A stretch of DNA of 64,000 nucleotides from Streptomyces albiflavescens (GCF_014645835.1 NZ_BMMM01000026.1:62001-126000); one strand, 5' to 3'; positions 50,558-59,337 are shown, counted from the first letter of the stretch. Program-made: numbers and translations. The notes: generated from the letters alone by a model not told the origin.

Positions 50558-51199
50558 GTGAACGAGATGCCCCAAGACCACCGGCCCGCCAAGTCCATTC
50601 GTGTCCTGCTTGCCGAGGATCAGGGAATGATGCGGGGCGCGCTCGCTCTGCTGCTCGGGATGGAGGCGGACATCGAGGTGGTCGCGCAGGTGTCCGCGGG
50701 GGACGCGATCGTGGACGCGGCCTTGACGCACCGGCCGGATGTGGCGCTGCTGGACATCGAGCTGCCGGGGATGAGCGGGCTGGACGCCGCCGCCGAACTG
50801 CGCGAACAGGCGCCCGACTGCCGGGTGCTGATCCTCACCACCTTCGGGCGGCCCGGGTATCTGCGGCGGGCCATGGAGGCGGGCGCCGCGGGGTTCCTCG
50901 TCAAGGACGGGCCCGTGGAGGATCTGGCCGAGTCGATCCGGCGGGTGCTGACCGGGGAGACGGTCATCGACCCGGCGCTCGCCGCGGCGGCGCTGAGCGC
51001 CGGGCCCAATCCGCTCACCGCCCGCGAGTGCGACGTACTGAAGGCTTCCGTCGACGGTGCCACCGTCGCCGACATCGCCGCCAAGCTCCACCTCTCCGAG
51101 TCGACCGTCCGCAACTACCTCTCCTCCGCCATCGGCAAGACGGGCACCCGCAACCGCATGGAGGCGATGCGGGAGGCCCGCCAGCAGGGGTGGTTGTAG
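50558..51199 (+). CDS. NarL/LuxR-family response regulator
   Basis: 213 residues from GTG 50558. The receiver domain has LLAEDQGMMRGAL (acidic pocket), phospho-acceptor D66 in VALLDIELPGMSG, a Thr in LILTTFGRPGY and Lys in FLVKDG. The C-terminal LuxR helix-turn-helix is PLTARECDVLKASVDGATVA, DIAAKLHLSESTVRNYLSSA. It is the partner of the kinase upstream and probably controls the ABC transporter operon through the palindromes at 47476-47530. Confidence 0.95.
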   Translation: MNEMPQDHRPAKSIRVLLAEDQGMMRGALALLLGMEADIEVVAQVSAGDAIVDAALTHRPDVALLDIELPGMSGLDAAAELREQAPDCRVLILTTFGRPGYLRRAMEAGAAGFLVKDGPVEDLAESIRRVLTGETVIDPALAAAALSAGPNPLTARECDVLKASVDGATVADIAAKLHLSESTVRNYLSSAIGKTGTRNRMEAMREARQQGWL

Positions 51200-51218
51200 C
51201 TGGGGGACACGGACAGCC

Positions 51219-51242
51219 GGGCCCGGCCGCGAGGCCGGACCC
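51219..51242. terminator. Hairpin between convergent genes
   Basis: GGGCCCGGCC (51219-51228) pairs with GGCCGGACCC (51233-51242) around a GCGA loop with one mismatch. It lies between the convergent response regulator and anti-sigma-like genes and can end transcription from both sides. Confidence 0.7.
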
Positions 51243-51255
51243 CGCTCCCCCTACC

Positions 51256-52095
51256 TCACTTCGTCACCTTCACCGACTTGAAGCTCTTGCCCTCCGCCCC
51301 CAGGCACACGAACCAGTCGGGCTGGGAGCCGTCCACCGGGCGGATCAGATCCTCGATGCCCCCGGTGAGGCCCGTGCCCGGCGCAGGCCTCTCGGCCTTG
51401 ATCGTCGTGCCGTCGTTCCAGGTGCAGGTGACCTGCTGTGCGGTCGGCGCGACCTTGCCGATCACGAGCCGATGGGATGCGCCGGCCGTATGGGAGTTGC
51501 CGGATTCCAGCGGCATCGCGAAAGCCTCGATGTCCTTGCCCGACAGGGAGTCGCCCTTCTCGACCGCTCCGTCCAGCACCGTGGTCGGGGGGCCGTCGCC
51601 CACGAGCAGGTGGCCGAACACCCAGCCCTTGCCGATGAGATCCGAGGCGACGCGCGTTCCGGTGGGCGTGACCCCGTATTCGCTCATCGCATTCCGTTGG
51701 TTCTGCGCCTCCACCGCGTTCTTCGGCGCCCCCCAGACGTCAATGGTGACGAACCATTCCTTGCCGTGGTCGACGCCCCTCGCCACGGTGCTCCGCTGCG
51801 GCTCGTACACATGCCGCTCCTCGGCCGTCGGCGGCTGGGTGGCGACCGGCGCGACCCGGTCCCCGCCATCGTCCGTCGTCCTGGCCAGCGCCAGCGCCCC
51901 CGTCGAACCGGCGATCACCAGTGCCGCGGCGCTCGCGACCGCCCAGCGGCGGGTCTTGCGGCGCCGGCCGCCACGGACCACCGCCTGGTAGGGGGCTATA
52001 CCGATCTCCACCTCGTCCGCGGCCTCGGCCAGCAGAAGGGCGATGTCCCTGTGTGTCGCCATGTCGTGGTTCGTCTCCCGGTCCGCGCTCATCAC
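51256..52095 (-). CDS. Membrane protein downstream of an ECF sigma gene, probable anti-sigma-like partner
   Basis: 279 residues. A short cytoplasmic N-terminus (HRDIALLLAEAADEVEIG, then APYQAVVRGGRRRKTRR) is followed by one transmembrane helix (WAVASAAALVIAGSTGALAL) and an external domain of about 200 residues containing two Cys (QVTCTWNDG, WFVCLGAEG). The start overlaps the sigma gene stop (ATGA), so synthesis is coupled. Proteins in this position with SigE-family sigma factors are common in Streptomyces. No classic zinc anti-sigma motif is visible, so the inhibitory role is inferred from context. Confidence 0.75.
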   Translation of the reverse strand: MMSADRETNHDMATHRDIALLLAEAADEVEIGIAPYQAVVRGGRRRKTRRWAVASAAALVIAGSTGALALARTTDDGGDRVAPVATQPPTAEERHVYEPQRSTVARGVDHGKEWFVTIDVWGAPKNAVEAQNQRNAMSEYGVTPTGTRVASDLIGKGWVFGHLLVGDGPPTTVLDGAVEKGDSLSGKDIEAFAMPLESGNSHTAGASHRLVIGKVAPTAQQVTCTWNDGTTIKAERPAPGTGLTGGIEDLIRPVDGSQPDWFVCLGAEGKSFKSVKVTK

Positions 52096-52631
52096 TTCCG
52101 CCCTCCGTGCGTCACCATGTCGGCCAGGCCCGGTATGGCGCGGAGCTTCGCGATCCCCTTGGCCGCGTTGCTCTTCACCGCGCCCACCGAACAGCCCATC
52201 GCCTCCGCCGCCTGGCTCTCGCTCAGGTCCTCCCAGTAGCGAAGGACCACCGCTTCGCGCTGTCGCGCGGGCAGTTGGGCCAGCGCCATCAGCAGCGCGC
52301 TGCGGTCGTCGGCCTGGGCGATCCGGTCACCGCTGTCGGGCAGCTCGTGCGTGAGGCCCGAGTCGTCCTTCGGCGCGAGGAACTCCTTGAGCCTTCTGCG
52401 GTGTTTGCGGGCATGGGCGTTGATCATCACGCGCCGTACATAGGCCTCCGGGTCATCCGCCGCGCCGACCCGGCGCCAGGCCACGTACACCTGCTCCAGC
52501 GTCGTCTGGACCAGGTCCTCCGCCGCGTGCTGCTCCCCCGTGAGGAGAAATGCCGTACGCATCAGCCGAGGCCAGCGGCCGATGACAAAGCTCTGGAACT
52601 CCTCGTCCCGAGCCTGCTTCCGATCCCCCAT
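52092..52631 (-). CDS. SigE-family ECF RNA polymerase sigma factor
   Basis: Start chosen at ATG 52631, with AGGAGG upstream; 179 residues. Region 2: FQSFVIGRWPRLMRTAFLLT, AEDLVQTTLEQVYVAW, PEAYVRRVMINAHAR. Region 4: LPARQREAVVLRYWEDLSES, QAAEAMGCSVGAVKSNAAKG. It directs RNA polymerase to stress-type promoters. The downstream membrane gene probably controls it. Confidence 0.93.
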   Translation of the reverse strand: MGDRKQARDEEFQSFVIGRWPRLMRTAFLLTGEQHAAEDLVQTTLEQVYVAWRRVGAADDPEAYVRRVMINAHARKHRRRLKEFLAPKDDSGLTHELPDSGDRIAQADDRSALLMALAQLPARQREAVVLRYWEDLSESQAAEAMGCSVGAVKSNAAKGIAKLRAIPGLADMVTHGGRK

Positions 52632-52675
52632 GGGCACCTCCTAGATGTCTAAAGGAGTCCACGAGGATCAGATTT

Positions 52676-52776
52676 CGTTGCCTCGGCCCCGGAATTTCCT
52701 CGTCGCCTCGGCCCCGGAATTCGCCTCGGCCCGGGATTCGCTCGACCCCGGGATTGCTCGTCGCCTCAGCCCCGGG
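52676..52776. repeat. Degenerate tandem copies of the MFS gene's 3' end
   Basis: The end of the MFS gene (minus strand, CCCGGGGCTGAGGCGACGAG) recurs as CGGGGCCGAGGC-type units at about 52677-52695, 52709-52722, 52726-52734 and 52746-52755, with GAATTCC or GAATCCC spacers of 6-12 bp. The copies have diverged. They lie between the convergent-side sigma factor start and the MFS stop. Confidence 0.65.
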
Positions 52777-54205
52777 AGATCCCGGATGTCTTTCGCGGCA
52801 GCCACACCAGCATCAGCACCGTCCCGCCGAGCAGCAGGATCCCGCTTGTCCGGAACGCCAGCGCGTACCCGGCCGTCAGGGCCTCCCCCGACGCACTGTC
52901 CCCCGTGCGGGCCGCGGCGATCGTCGACATGATCGCCAGTCCGAGCGAACCGCCCATCGTGCGCGAGGTGTTGACCAGCCCGGACACCAAGCCGGCGTCC
53001 CGTGGTGCCGCCCCCGAGGTCGCGAGCGCGGCGAGCGGTGTCGCGGCCAGGCCCGCGCCCGCCATCATCAGGATCCCCGGGAACATGATCGCCGTCAGGT
53101 ACGAGCCGTCCGCCGTCAACATCGACTGCCAGCCGAAGCCCGCCGCGGCCACCAGTGTGCCGAGGGCCGCCACATTGCGCGCGCCGACCACCGGCATGAA
53201 GCGCGGTGCCAGCTTCGAGCCCAGGACCACCGCGAGCGAACTCGGCACCAGCGCGAGCCCGGCGCCCAGTGGCGAGTAGCCGAGCACGTTCTGCGCGTAC
53301 AGCGTCATGAAGAACCACATGCAGAACATCGCGGAGCCGCAGATGAACATGGCCGCGTTCGCCGACGACACCGCCCGCAGGCGCAGCAGTTTCAGCGGCA
53401 TCAGAGGGCTCTTCGTCCGTGCCTCGACGAGGAGGAAGAGTCCGACCAGGGCGAGGCCGGCGCACAGCGGCACCAACGTCACCGCCGCCGTCCACCCCTC
53501 GGCCTCCGTCTGCACGATCCCGTAGGCCAGTGTCGCGAGCCCCGCCGTCACCAGCAGCGCGCCCGGCAGGTCGAGGCGGCGGCCGTCTCCGGCCCGGCTC
53601 TCCACCAGCCGACGGGCGGACCAGGCCAGCACCACCGCGCCGATGGGCACGTTGATGAGCAGCACCCACCGCCACGACAGGCCGTCGACCAGCAGCCCGC
53701 CGACCAGGCCGCCGGCCGCGCCGCCCCCGGCACCGACGGCGGTCCACGTCGCGATGGCACGCGCGCGTGCGGCGCCCTCCGGGACGGCCGAGGTGAGGAT
53801 CGTCAGGGTCGAGGGCGCGAGTACGGCGGCGCCCAGTCCCTGAAGGGCCCGCGCGACCAGCAGTTGCCAGCCCTGTTGGGCGAGTCCGCCGCCGAGTGAG
53901 GCCAGCGTGAACAGCGCGAGCCCCACCAGGAACATCCGCTTGCGGCCGTACAGATCACCGGCCCGGCCGCCGAGCAGCATGAATCCGGCGAAGGCGATCG
54001 AGTACGCGTTCACCACCCACTGGAGTCCTGGTGCGCTCAGGGCGAGGTCGGTGCGCATCGACGGCAGCGCGACGTTGACCACGGACACGTCCAGTACGAC
54101 CAGGAACTGGCCGGCGCAGGCGAGTGCGACCACCATCCACATGGGCGGGGCGGTGCGTACGGATATACGGGTGTCGTCTTCGGCGGCTCGGAGCATGGGT
54201 GTCAT
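52766..54205 (-). CDS. MFS drug exporter (DHA2, EmrB/QacA type)
   Basis: 479 residues with 14 predicted membrane helices. Family motifs: FLVVLDVSVVNVALPSM at helix 1, motif A GGRAGDLYGRKRMFLVGLAL, motif C-like GAGGGAAGGLVGGLL, and WRWVLLINVPIGAVVL. It should exchange protons for drugs or secondary metabolites. No regulator adjoins it directly. Confidence 0.93.
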   Translation of the reverse strand: MTPMLRAAEDDTRISVRTAPPMWMVVALACAGQFLVVLDVSVVNVALPSMRTDLALSAPGLQWVVNAYSIAFAGFMLLGGRAGDLYGRKRMFLVGLALFTLASLGGGLAQQGWQLLVARALQGLGAAVLAPSTLTILTSAVPEGAARARAIATWTAVGAGGGAAGGLVGGLLVDGLSWRWVLLINVPIGAVVLAWSARRLVESRAGDGRRLDLPGALLVTAGLATLAYGIVQTEAEGWTAAVTLVPLCAGLALVGLFLLVEARTKSPLMPLKLLRLRAVSSANAAMFICGSAMFCMWFFMTLYAQNVLGYSPLGAGLALVPSSLAVVLGSKLAPRFMPVVGARNVAALGTLVAAAGFGWQSMLTADGSYLTAIMFPGILMMAGAGLAATPLAALATSGAAPRDAGLVSGLVNTSRTMGGSLGLAIMSTIAAARTGDSASGEALTAGYALAFRTSGILLLGGTVLMLVWLPRKTSGISRG

Positions 54206-54521
54206 GCTCTCAACCGGATTACGGTCCTTGCATCGGGATTTCGCCGCGCTTGGGCGTCGGTCGGGGGACCTAGGACCTCCGCGCGGTTCTGGGCCTCGGG
54301 GCCGTGCCCACGGGGGAGGCCGCAGGCCCCGTCGCCCATCGGGAAGGCCGCGGGCCCCATCGCCGTCGGTCGGCCAGAAGCGGTTTTCGCCCCCTCCGCC
54401 CCTACCCGTCCCGTACCTGAGGGCTGCCGCCCCCAGACCCCCGCATCGGCCTTGACGGCCTCGTCCTCAAACGCCGGACGGGCTGGATCGTGCCGGCCGG
54501 AACTGAAAGGTCGCCGCGCGG
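54206..54521. other. Gene-free interval holding an inverted interspersed repeat
   Basis: Low-complexity GC-rich DNA between the MFS and thiolase genes. The only recognisable feature is the repeat at 54421-54487. It contains the 5' region of the MFS gene. No ORF here is convincing. Confidence 0.5.
54421..54487 (-). repeat. Interspersed ~65-bp repeat, inverted copy
   Basis: Read on the minus strand the element starts CCCGTCCGGCGTTTGAGGAC and continues GAGGCCGTCAAGGCCGATGC and GGGGGTCTGGGGGCGGCAGC. It matches 43657-43722 throughout with few differences. It lies just after the thiolase stop (minus-strand sense), an intergenic position. Confidence 0.7.
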
Positions 54522-55718
54522 CTAGAGGTCCCCCGCCCGCAGCAGCGTCACCACCGCTGCCCCGCCGAGCCCGATGTTGTGCGCGAGCGCCACGCGCGCG
54601 CCGGCCACCTGCCGGGCTCCCGCCTCGCCCCGAAGCTGCCAGGTGAGCTCCGCCACCTGCGCGATCCCGGTCGCCCCCAGAGGATGCCCCTTGGAGATCA
54701 GGCCGCCCGAGGGGTTCACCACCCAGCGCCCACCGTATGTCGTGGCCCCCGACTCGACGAGCTTGCCGGACTCCCCTTCTTCGCACATGCCGAGCGCCTC
54801 GTACGTCAGCAGCTCGTTGACCGAGAAGCAGTCGTGGAGTTCCACGACGTCCACGTCCTCGATGCCGAGTCCGGACCGCTCGTAGACCTGGCGGGCGGCC
54901 TCCCGCGACATCGGCTGTCCGACGACGTCGATGCACGAGCCGGAGGCGAAGGACTCCTCGGTGTCGGTGGTCATCGCCTGGGCGACGATCTCGACGGCCT
55001 TGCCCGCCAACGCGTGCCGCTCGACGAACCGTTCGGACACGACGACGGCCGCCGCCGCTCCGTCCGAGGTCGGCGAGCACTGGAGCTTGGTGAGCGGACG
55101 GTGCACGGTCCGAGCGGCGAGGATCTCGTCGACCGAGTACACGTCCTGGAACTGGGCGTACGGGTTGTGCGCCGAGTGCCGGTGGTTCTTGGCGCCGACG
55201 GCGGCCAACTGCGCTTCGGTCGTCCCGTACTTCTCCATGTGCTCCCGCGCCGCGTCGCCGAAGATCTGCGCGGTGGGCGGGGACATTTCGAAGCCGTGCC
55301 GGGCCGCCATGATCCCGTAATGCCGGGCCACCGGGGACGTCTCGAAGTCCCCGCCGTCCGCCCCGCCCCCGAGCGCCCCCCGCTTCATCTTCTCGAACCC
55401 CAGCGCCAGTACGCAGTCGGCGAGGCCGCCCTCGACGAACTGCCGCGCCAGCATCAACGCACTCGATCCGGTCGCGCAGTTGTTGTTGACGTTGTAGACG
55501 GGAACGCCGGTCAGGCCCAGTTCGTAGGCGGCGCGCTGGCCCGCGGTCGAGGCCTGGAAGCAGTAGCCGACAGGCACCTGCTCCACCTCGGCGTAAGAGA
55601 TCCCGGCGTCGGCCAAGGCCTTGGTGCCCGCCTCCTTGACCATGTCCCAGTACTGCCACTCGCGGGTCTCGGGCCTCTCGAACTTGGTCATACCGACCCC
55701 GACGACGTACGTCTTCAT
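54522..55718 (-). CDS. Thiolase of the lipid-transfer (SCP-x) type
   Basis: 398 residues from ATG 55718, with GGAGG upstream. Thiolase signatures: VNNNCATGSSALMLA (nucleophile Cys), VDVVELHDCFSVNELLTYEA, NPSGGLISKGHPLGATG (His) and ALAHNIGLGG. Lipid-transfer thiolases and their aldolase relatives shorten steroid or branched acyl-CoA side chains. Its RBS lies directly next to the IS element, and an acyl-CoA dehydrogenase on the same strand lies beyond that element, so the two were probably adjacent before insertion. Confidence 0.9.
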   Translation of the reverse strand: MKTYVVGVGMTKFERPETREWQYWDMVKEAGTKALADAGISYAEVEQVPVGYCFQASTAGQRAAYELGLTGVPVYNVNNNCATGSSALMLARQFVEGGLADCVLALGFEKMKRGALGGGADGGDFETSPVARHYGIMAARHGFEMSPPTAQIFGDAAREHMEKYGTTEAQLAAVGAKNHRHSAHNPYAQFQDVYSVDEILAARTVHRPLTKLQCSPTSDGAAAAVVVSERFVERHALAGKAVEIVAQAMTTDTEESFASGSCIDVVGQPMSREAARQVYERSGLGIEDVDVVELHDCFSVNELLTYEALGMCEEGESGKLVESGATTYGGRWVVNPSGGLISKGHPLGATGIAQVAELTWQLRGEAGARQVAGARVALAHNIGLGGAAVVTLLRAGDL

Positions 55719-55864
55719 CGGATTCCTCCGTGGATACTCCGCCCTTCAGGGCGGAGAGGAAACGGACTCCTGCGGAGCAGGGCCAGGAGCTGTGATTCGC
55801 CGCCGCGGCGGATCGCAGTGCTGTGACCCGCAGGTTTGATCACTACCTGTAGCCGTACTAGTTT

Positions 55865-57064
55865 GTGAGCGTGACCGCGAGCCCTGTGAAGCGGGCGTTC
55901 AAGTACCGCTTCCGTCCGACCGAGGCGCAGGCAGCCGAGCTGTCGCGCACGTTCGGATGCGTGCGCAAGGTCTACAACATGGCGCTCGCCGCCCGTACCC
56001 AGGCGTGGACGCGGCAGGAGCGGGTCAACTACAACGCCACGTCGGCGATGCTGACGGCGTGGAAGAAGACCGAGGAACTGTCGTTCCTCAACGACGTCTC
56101 CTCGGTTCCGCTCCAGCAGTGTCTGCGCCACTTGCAGGTGGCGTTCACCCACTTCTTCGGCAAGCGGGCCAAGTACCCGCGCTTCAAGTCGCGGAAGAAG
56201 TCCCGCCGTTCGGCCGAGTACACCACCAGCGGGTTCCGCTTCAAGGACGGCAGGCTGACCTTGGCGAAGATGGCGGAGCCGCTCGACATCGTGTGGTCGA
56301 GGCCGCTGCCCGAGGGATCGAAGCCGTCCACCGTGACGGTGTCGCAGGATGCGGCGGGACGCTGGTTCGTCTCGATGCTGTGTGAGGACCCCGGCGTCCA
56401 GCCGCTTGCCGTCAACTCGAACGTGGTCGGGATCGACGTGGGCCTGGACCACCTGCTGACGCTCTCGACCGGTGAGAAGATCGCCGACCCCCGGCATGAA
56501 CGCCGCGACCGTGCCCGCCTGGCCAGGGCCCAGCGGGAGCTGTCGCGCAAGGCGAAGGGCTCGAAGAATCGGGAGAAGGCCCGACGCAAGGTCGCCCGCG
56601 TGCACGCCCGTATCACCGACCGGCGCAGGGACCACCTGCACAAGCTGACCACTCGTCTCGTGCGTGAGAACCAAACGCTCGTGATCGAGGACCTGACCGT
56701 GCGCAACATGGTCCAAAACCGGAGTCTCGCCCGCGCCATCAGTGATGCGTCCTGGTCGCAGTTCCGGAGCATGCTGGAGTACAAAGCCCAGTGGTACGGG
56801 CGGGAAGTGATCGCGGTAGACCGCTTTTTCCCCTCGTCCAAGCTGTGCTCCACCTGCGGCACCCTTCGGGAGGAGATGCCGCTCAGCGTCCGCACCTGGA
56901 CGTGTGACTGCGGCACGACCCACGACCGGGACGTGAACGCAGCGAAGAACCTTCTGGCCGCCGGACGGGCGGTTGCAGCCTGCGGAGCTGGTGTAAGACC
57001 TCAACGGAGTTCTCCGGGCGGGCAGTCGGCGATGAAACAGGAAGTCTCACGGCGCAAGCCGTAA
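55865..57064 (+). CDS. tnpB: TnpB RNA-guided nuclease of an IS605-group element
   Basis: 399 residues from GTG 55865. An N-terminal helix-turn-helix/OrfB part (AFKYRFRPTEAQAAELSRTF, KYPRFKSRKKSRRS) precedes a split RuvC domain: GIDVGLDHLLTLS (D191), TLVIEDLTVRNM (E275) and HDRDVNAAKNLLAAG (D354/D356). The zinc ribbon is CSTCG and CDCG (C328, C331, C347, C349). All catalytic residues are present, so the protein is probably active. TnpB proteins cut DNA guided by an RNA from the right end of their own element. Confidence 0.92.
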   Translation: MSVTASPVKRAFKYRFRPTEAQAAELSRTFGCVRKVYNMALAARTQAWTRQERVNYNATSAMLTAWKKTEELSFLNDVSSVPLQQCLRHLQVAFTHFFGKRAKYPRFKSRKKSRRSAEYTTSGFRFKDGRLTLAKMAEPLDIVWSRPLPEGSKPSTVTVSQDAAGRWFVSMLCEDPGVQPLAVNSNVVGIDVGLDHLLTLSTGEKIADPRHERRDRARLARAQRELSRKAKGSKNREKARRKVARVHARITDRRRDHLHKLTTRLVRENQTLVIEDLTVRNMVQNRSLARAISDASWSQFRSMLEYKAQWYGREVIAVDRFFPSSKLCSTCGTLREEMPLSVRTWTCDCGTTHDRDVNAAKNLLAAGRAVAACGAGVRPQRSSPGGQSAMKQEVSRRKP

Positions 57065-57097
57065 GAATCCACTCCCTTCAGGGAGGGGAGCGTCAAG
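56930..57097 (+). ncRNA. Probable omega RNA (TnpB guide scaffold)
   Basis: In elements of this group the guide RNA covers the 3' end of tnpB and the right end of the element, with the guide segment lying just outside. Here that region has the right-end hairpin (57072-57085) and GGGAGCGTCAAG, and the guide would start near 57098 (AGTTCCC...). The 5' limit is a guess from related elements. Confidence 0.45.
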
Positions 57098-57106
57098 AGT
57101 TCCCTC

Positions 57107-59302
57107 TCAGTCCCTGGGCAGGCCGAGGATGCGCTCGGCGACGACATTGAGCTGAACCTGGGTGGTGCCGCCCGCGATGGTCAGGCAGCGGGAGAGCAGG
57201 AAGCCGTGGACGGCGCGCTCGCCGACGTCCTCGCGCACCGCGCCCGCGGGGCCGAGGAGTTCGAGCCCGAGCTCGGCGACCTTCTGCTGGTGCGCGGTCT
57301 GCACCAGCTTCCTTATCGAGGCGCCGGCGCCCGGCTCCACCCCGGACACCTGCCGCAGGGTCGTGCGCAGCCCGATGCAGGCAAGCGCGTGCGCCTCGGC
57401 GAGCAGGGCACCCAACCGCGCCTCGTCCACACGGGCCGACTGCGCGATCAGCGCCTCCAGTCCCGTGTCGAACGTCAACTGGTCGGCCATGTGGACGCGT
57501 TCGTTGCCGAGGGTGTTGCGGGCGACGCGCCAGCCGTCGTCGACCTCGCCGACGACCGCGTCCGCCGGCAGCAGCACGTCGTCGAAGTAGACCTCGTTGA
57601 AGAGGGAGTCCCCGGTGATCTCCTTCAGGGGGCGGATGTCGATGCCGTCCGTGCGCTTCATGTCGACGACGAAGTAGGTGAGCCCCTTGTGTCTGGGCGC
57701 CGCCGGATTCGTCCGCGCGAGGAGGATTCCGTAGTCGGCCCACTGCGCCGCGCTCGTCCACACCTTCTGCCCGTTGACCCGCCACCGCCCGTCGGCGGTC
57801 CGCTCGGCCCGGGTTCGCAGCGACGCGAGGTCGGACCCGGCGCCCGGCTCCGAGAAGAGCTGGCACCAGAGCAGGTCCCCGCGCAGGGTGGGCAGCACAT
57901 AGCGCTCCCGCTGCGGCCCGGTCCCGTAGGCGATGAGGGACGGTACGACCCAGGTGGCGATCCCCAGATCACTGATCTGTACGTTCGCCGCGGCCAACTC
58001 CTGCTGTATGGCGAGCTGTTGGACGGGCCCGGCGCCGAGTCCGTACGGCCGGGGCAGGTGCGGGGCGGCGTATCCGGTGGGCGCCAGCAGGCGTCGTACG
58101 GCCGCCGGATCGAGCCCGCGCGCGCCGTCGATCACCTCGCGGGCCTTCGTCCGGTACGCGGACGCCTCCGCCGGCAGCTCCAGGCGCAGCTCCCGCCGCA
58201 CGCCGTGCCGTGCGAGCCGGGCGGCCCGCCGCAGGTGTGCGTCCCCGGCCCCGAGCAGCTGCCGTGCCACCAGAGCCCTGCGCAGATACAGATGGGCGTC
58301 GTGCTCCCAGGTGAACCCGATCCCGCCGAGAATCTGGATGCAGTCCTTGGCGCAGGAATGCGCGGCGTCGAGCGCGGCACCCGAAGCGAGGGCGGACACC
58401 AACTCCCGCACCCCGTCCGGCTCCTGAGCAGCCAGCTCCCCTGTCCCCAGCACCTCCTGAGCCGCTCGGGCCGCGTCCCATGTGAGCGCACGCGCCTGTT
58501 CGAGCCGTACGAGCATGTCGGCGCACAGATGCTTCACGCCCTGGAAGCGGCCGATGGGCCGGCCGAACTGTTCGCGGACCTTGGCGTACTCGGCGGCGGT
58601 CTCCAGCGCCCACGCGGCGGTGCCGCAGGCGTCCGCGGCGAGGAGGACGGCGGCGAGGTCGCGGACCAGGTCCGCGTCGACGCCGAGGACGCGGTCGGCG
58701 GGCACCCGCACCCCCTCCGCCCGGACCTCGGCGGTCGCCCGCGTCGGATCGGCGCTCTCGTGGGGGCGTACGACGAGGTCGGCGGCTTCCACGGCCAGCC
58801 ACACCGTCCCGGTCGCGCCCGAGGCCGCCAGGATCAGGACGTCCGCGTCGGCGCCGGACAGTACGGGCGGCGCGATCCCGTCGAGCACGTACCCACCGTC
58901 CGCCGCGGCGGCGGTCAGGGTCCCCGCGTCGAACGCCACGGCGCCGACCCGCTCCCCGCACCCCAGCGCCCGTACGAGACCGTCCGACCCCGCTGCCCCC
59001 GTCGCCCCCTCCAGCACCACCGACGCCAGTGCGCTCGCGAGGTACGGCCCCGGCAGCGCGGCCCGCGCCGCCTCCTCCACGACGACGGCGAGGTCGACCA
59101 GGTCGCCGCCACCACCGCCGTACGACTCCGGAAGGTGCACGGCGAGCAGCCCCTGCGCGGCGAGCCCGTCCCAGTACGACGGTCTGCCGCCGCCCGGCGC
59201 GTCGAGCAGTTTGCGGACCTTTTCGGGTGGCACGGCTCGCGCGATCCAGCCGCGTACGGCCTCGGCCAGTTCCCGCTGTTCCGGTGTGGTCCCGATGCCC
59301 AT
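57107..59302 (-). CDS. Fused two-domain acyl-CoA dehydrogenase
   Basis: ATG 59302 with GGGAGG upstream is preferred over a TTG at 59323; 731 residues. Two acyl-CoA dehydrogenase units are joined. The first (1-365) keeps AEYAKVREQFGRPIGRFQGV and QILGGIGFTWEHDAHLYLRR. The second (about 380-731) has the flavin/substrate segments LWCQLFSEPGAGSDLASLRT, VNGQKVWTSAAQWADYGIL and FNEVYFDDVLLP, ending RCLTIAGGTTQVQLNVVAER. The single-chain fusion resembles mycobacterial FadE34, which acts on steroid side chains, where others use two subunits. A KstR-type operator lies 36 bp upstream. Confidence 0.88.
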   Translation of the reverse strand: MGIGTTPEQRELAEAVRGWIARAVPPEKVRKLLDAPGGGRPSYWDGLAAQGLLAVHLPESYGGGGGDLVDLAVVVEEAARAALPGPYLASALASVVLEGATGAAGSDGLVRALGCGERVGAVAFDAGTLTAAAADGGYVLDGIAPPVLSGADADVLILAASGATGTVWLAVEAADLVVRPHESADPTRATAEVRAEGVRVPADRVLGVDADLVRDLAAVLLAADACGTAAWALETAAEYAKVREQFGRPIGRFQGVKHLCADMLVRLEQARALTWDAARAAQEVLGTGELAAQEPDGVRELVSALASGAALDAAHSCAKDCIQILGGIGFTWEHDAHLYLRRALVARQLLGAGDAHLRRAARLARHGVRRELRLELPAEASAYRTKAREVIDGARGLDPAAVRRLLAPTGYAAPHLPRPYGLGAGPVQQLAIQQELAAANVQISDLGIATWVVPSLIAYGTGPQRERYVLPTLRGDLLWCQLFSEPGAGSDLASLRTRAERTADGRWRVNGQKVWTSAAQWADYGILLARTNPAAPRHKGLTYFVVDMKRTDGIDIRPLKEITGDSLFNEVYFDDVLLPADAVVGEVDDGWRVARNTLGNERVHMADQLTFDTGLEALIAQSARVDEARLGALLAEAHALACIGLRTTLRQVSGVEPGAGASIRKLVQTAHQQKVAELGLELLGPAGAVREDVGERAVHGFLLSRCLTIAGGTTQVQLNVVAERILGLPRD

Positions 59303-59337
59303 GCGTGCCTCCCCAAGGCCCAAGGTGCGCGTCAGAC

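Larger units (their letters stand above)
55733..57098 (+). mobile_element. IS200/IS605-group element with tnpB only (IS1341 type)
   Basis: Ends are judged from hairpins rather than inverted repeats, as for this group: CTCCGCCC-TTCA-GGGCGGAG at the left (55737-55756) and CTCCC-TTCA-GGGAG at the right (57072-57085), the latter followed by GGGAGCGTCAAG. The only gene is tnpB; no Y1 transposase is present, so movement would need TnpA from elsewhere. It separates the acyl-CoA dehydrogenase (stop 57107) from the thiolase (start 55718). Edges are accurate to about 10 bp. Confidence 0.8.
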
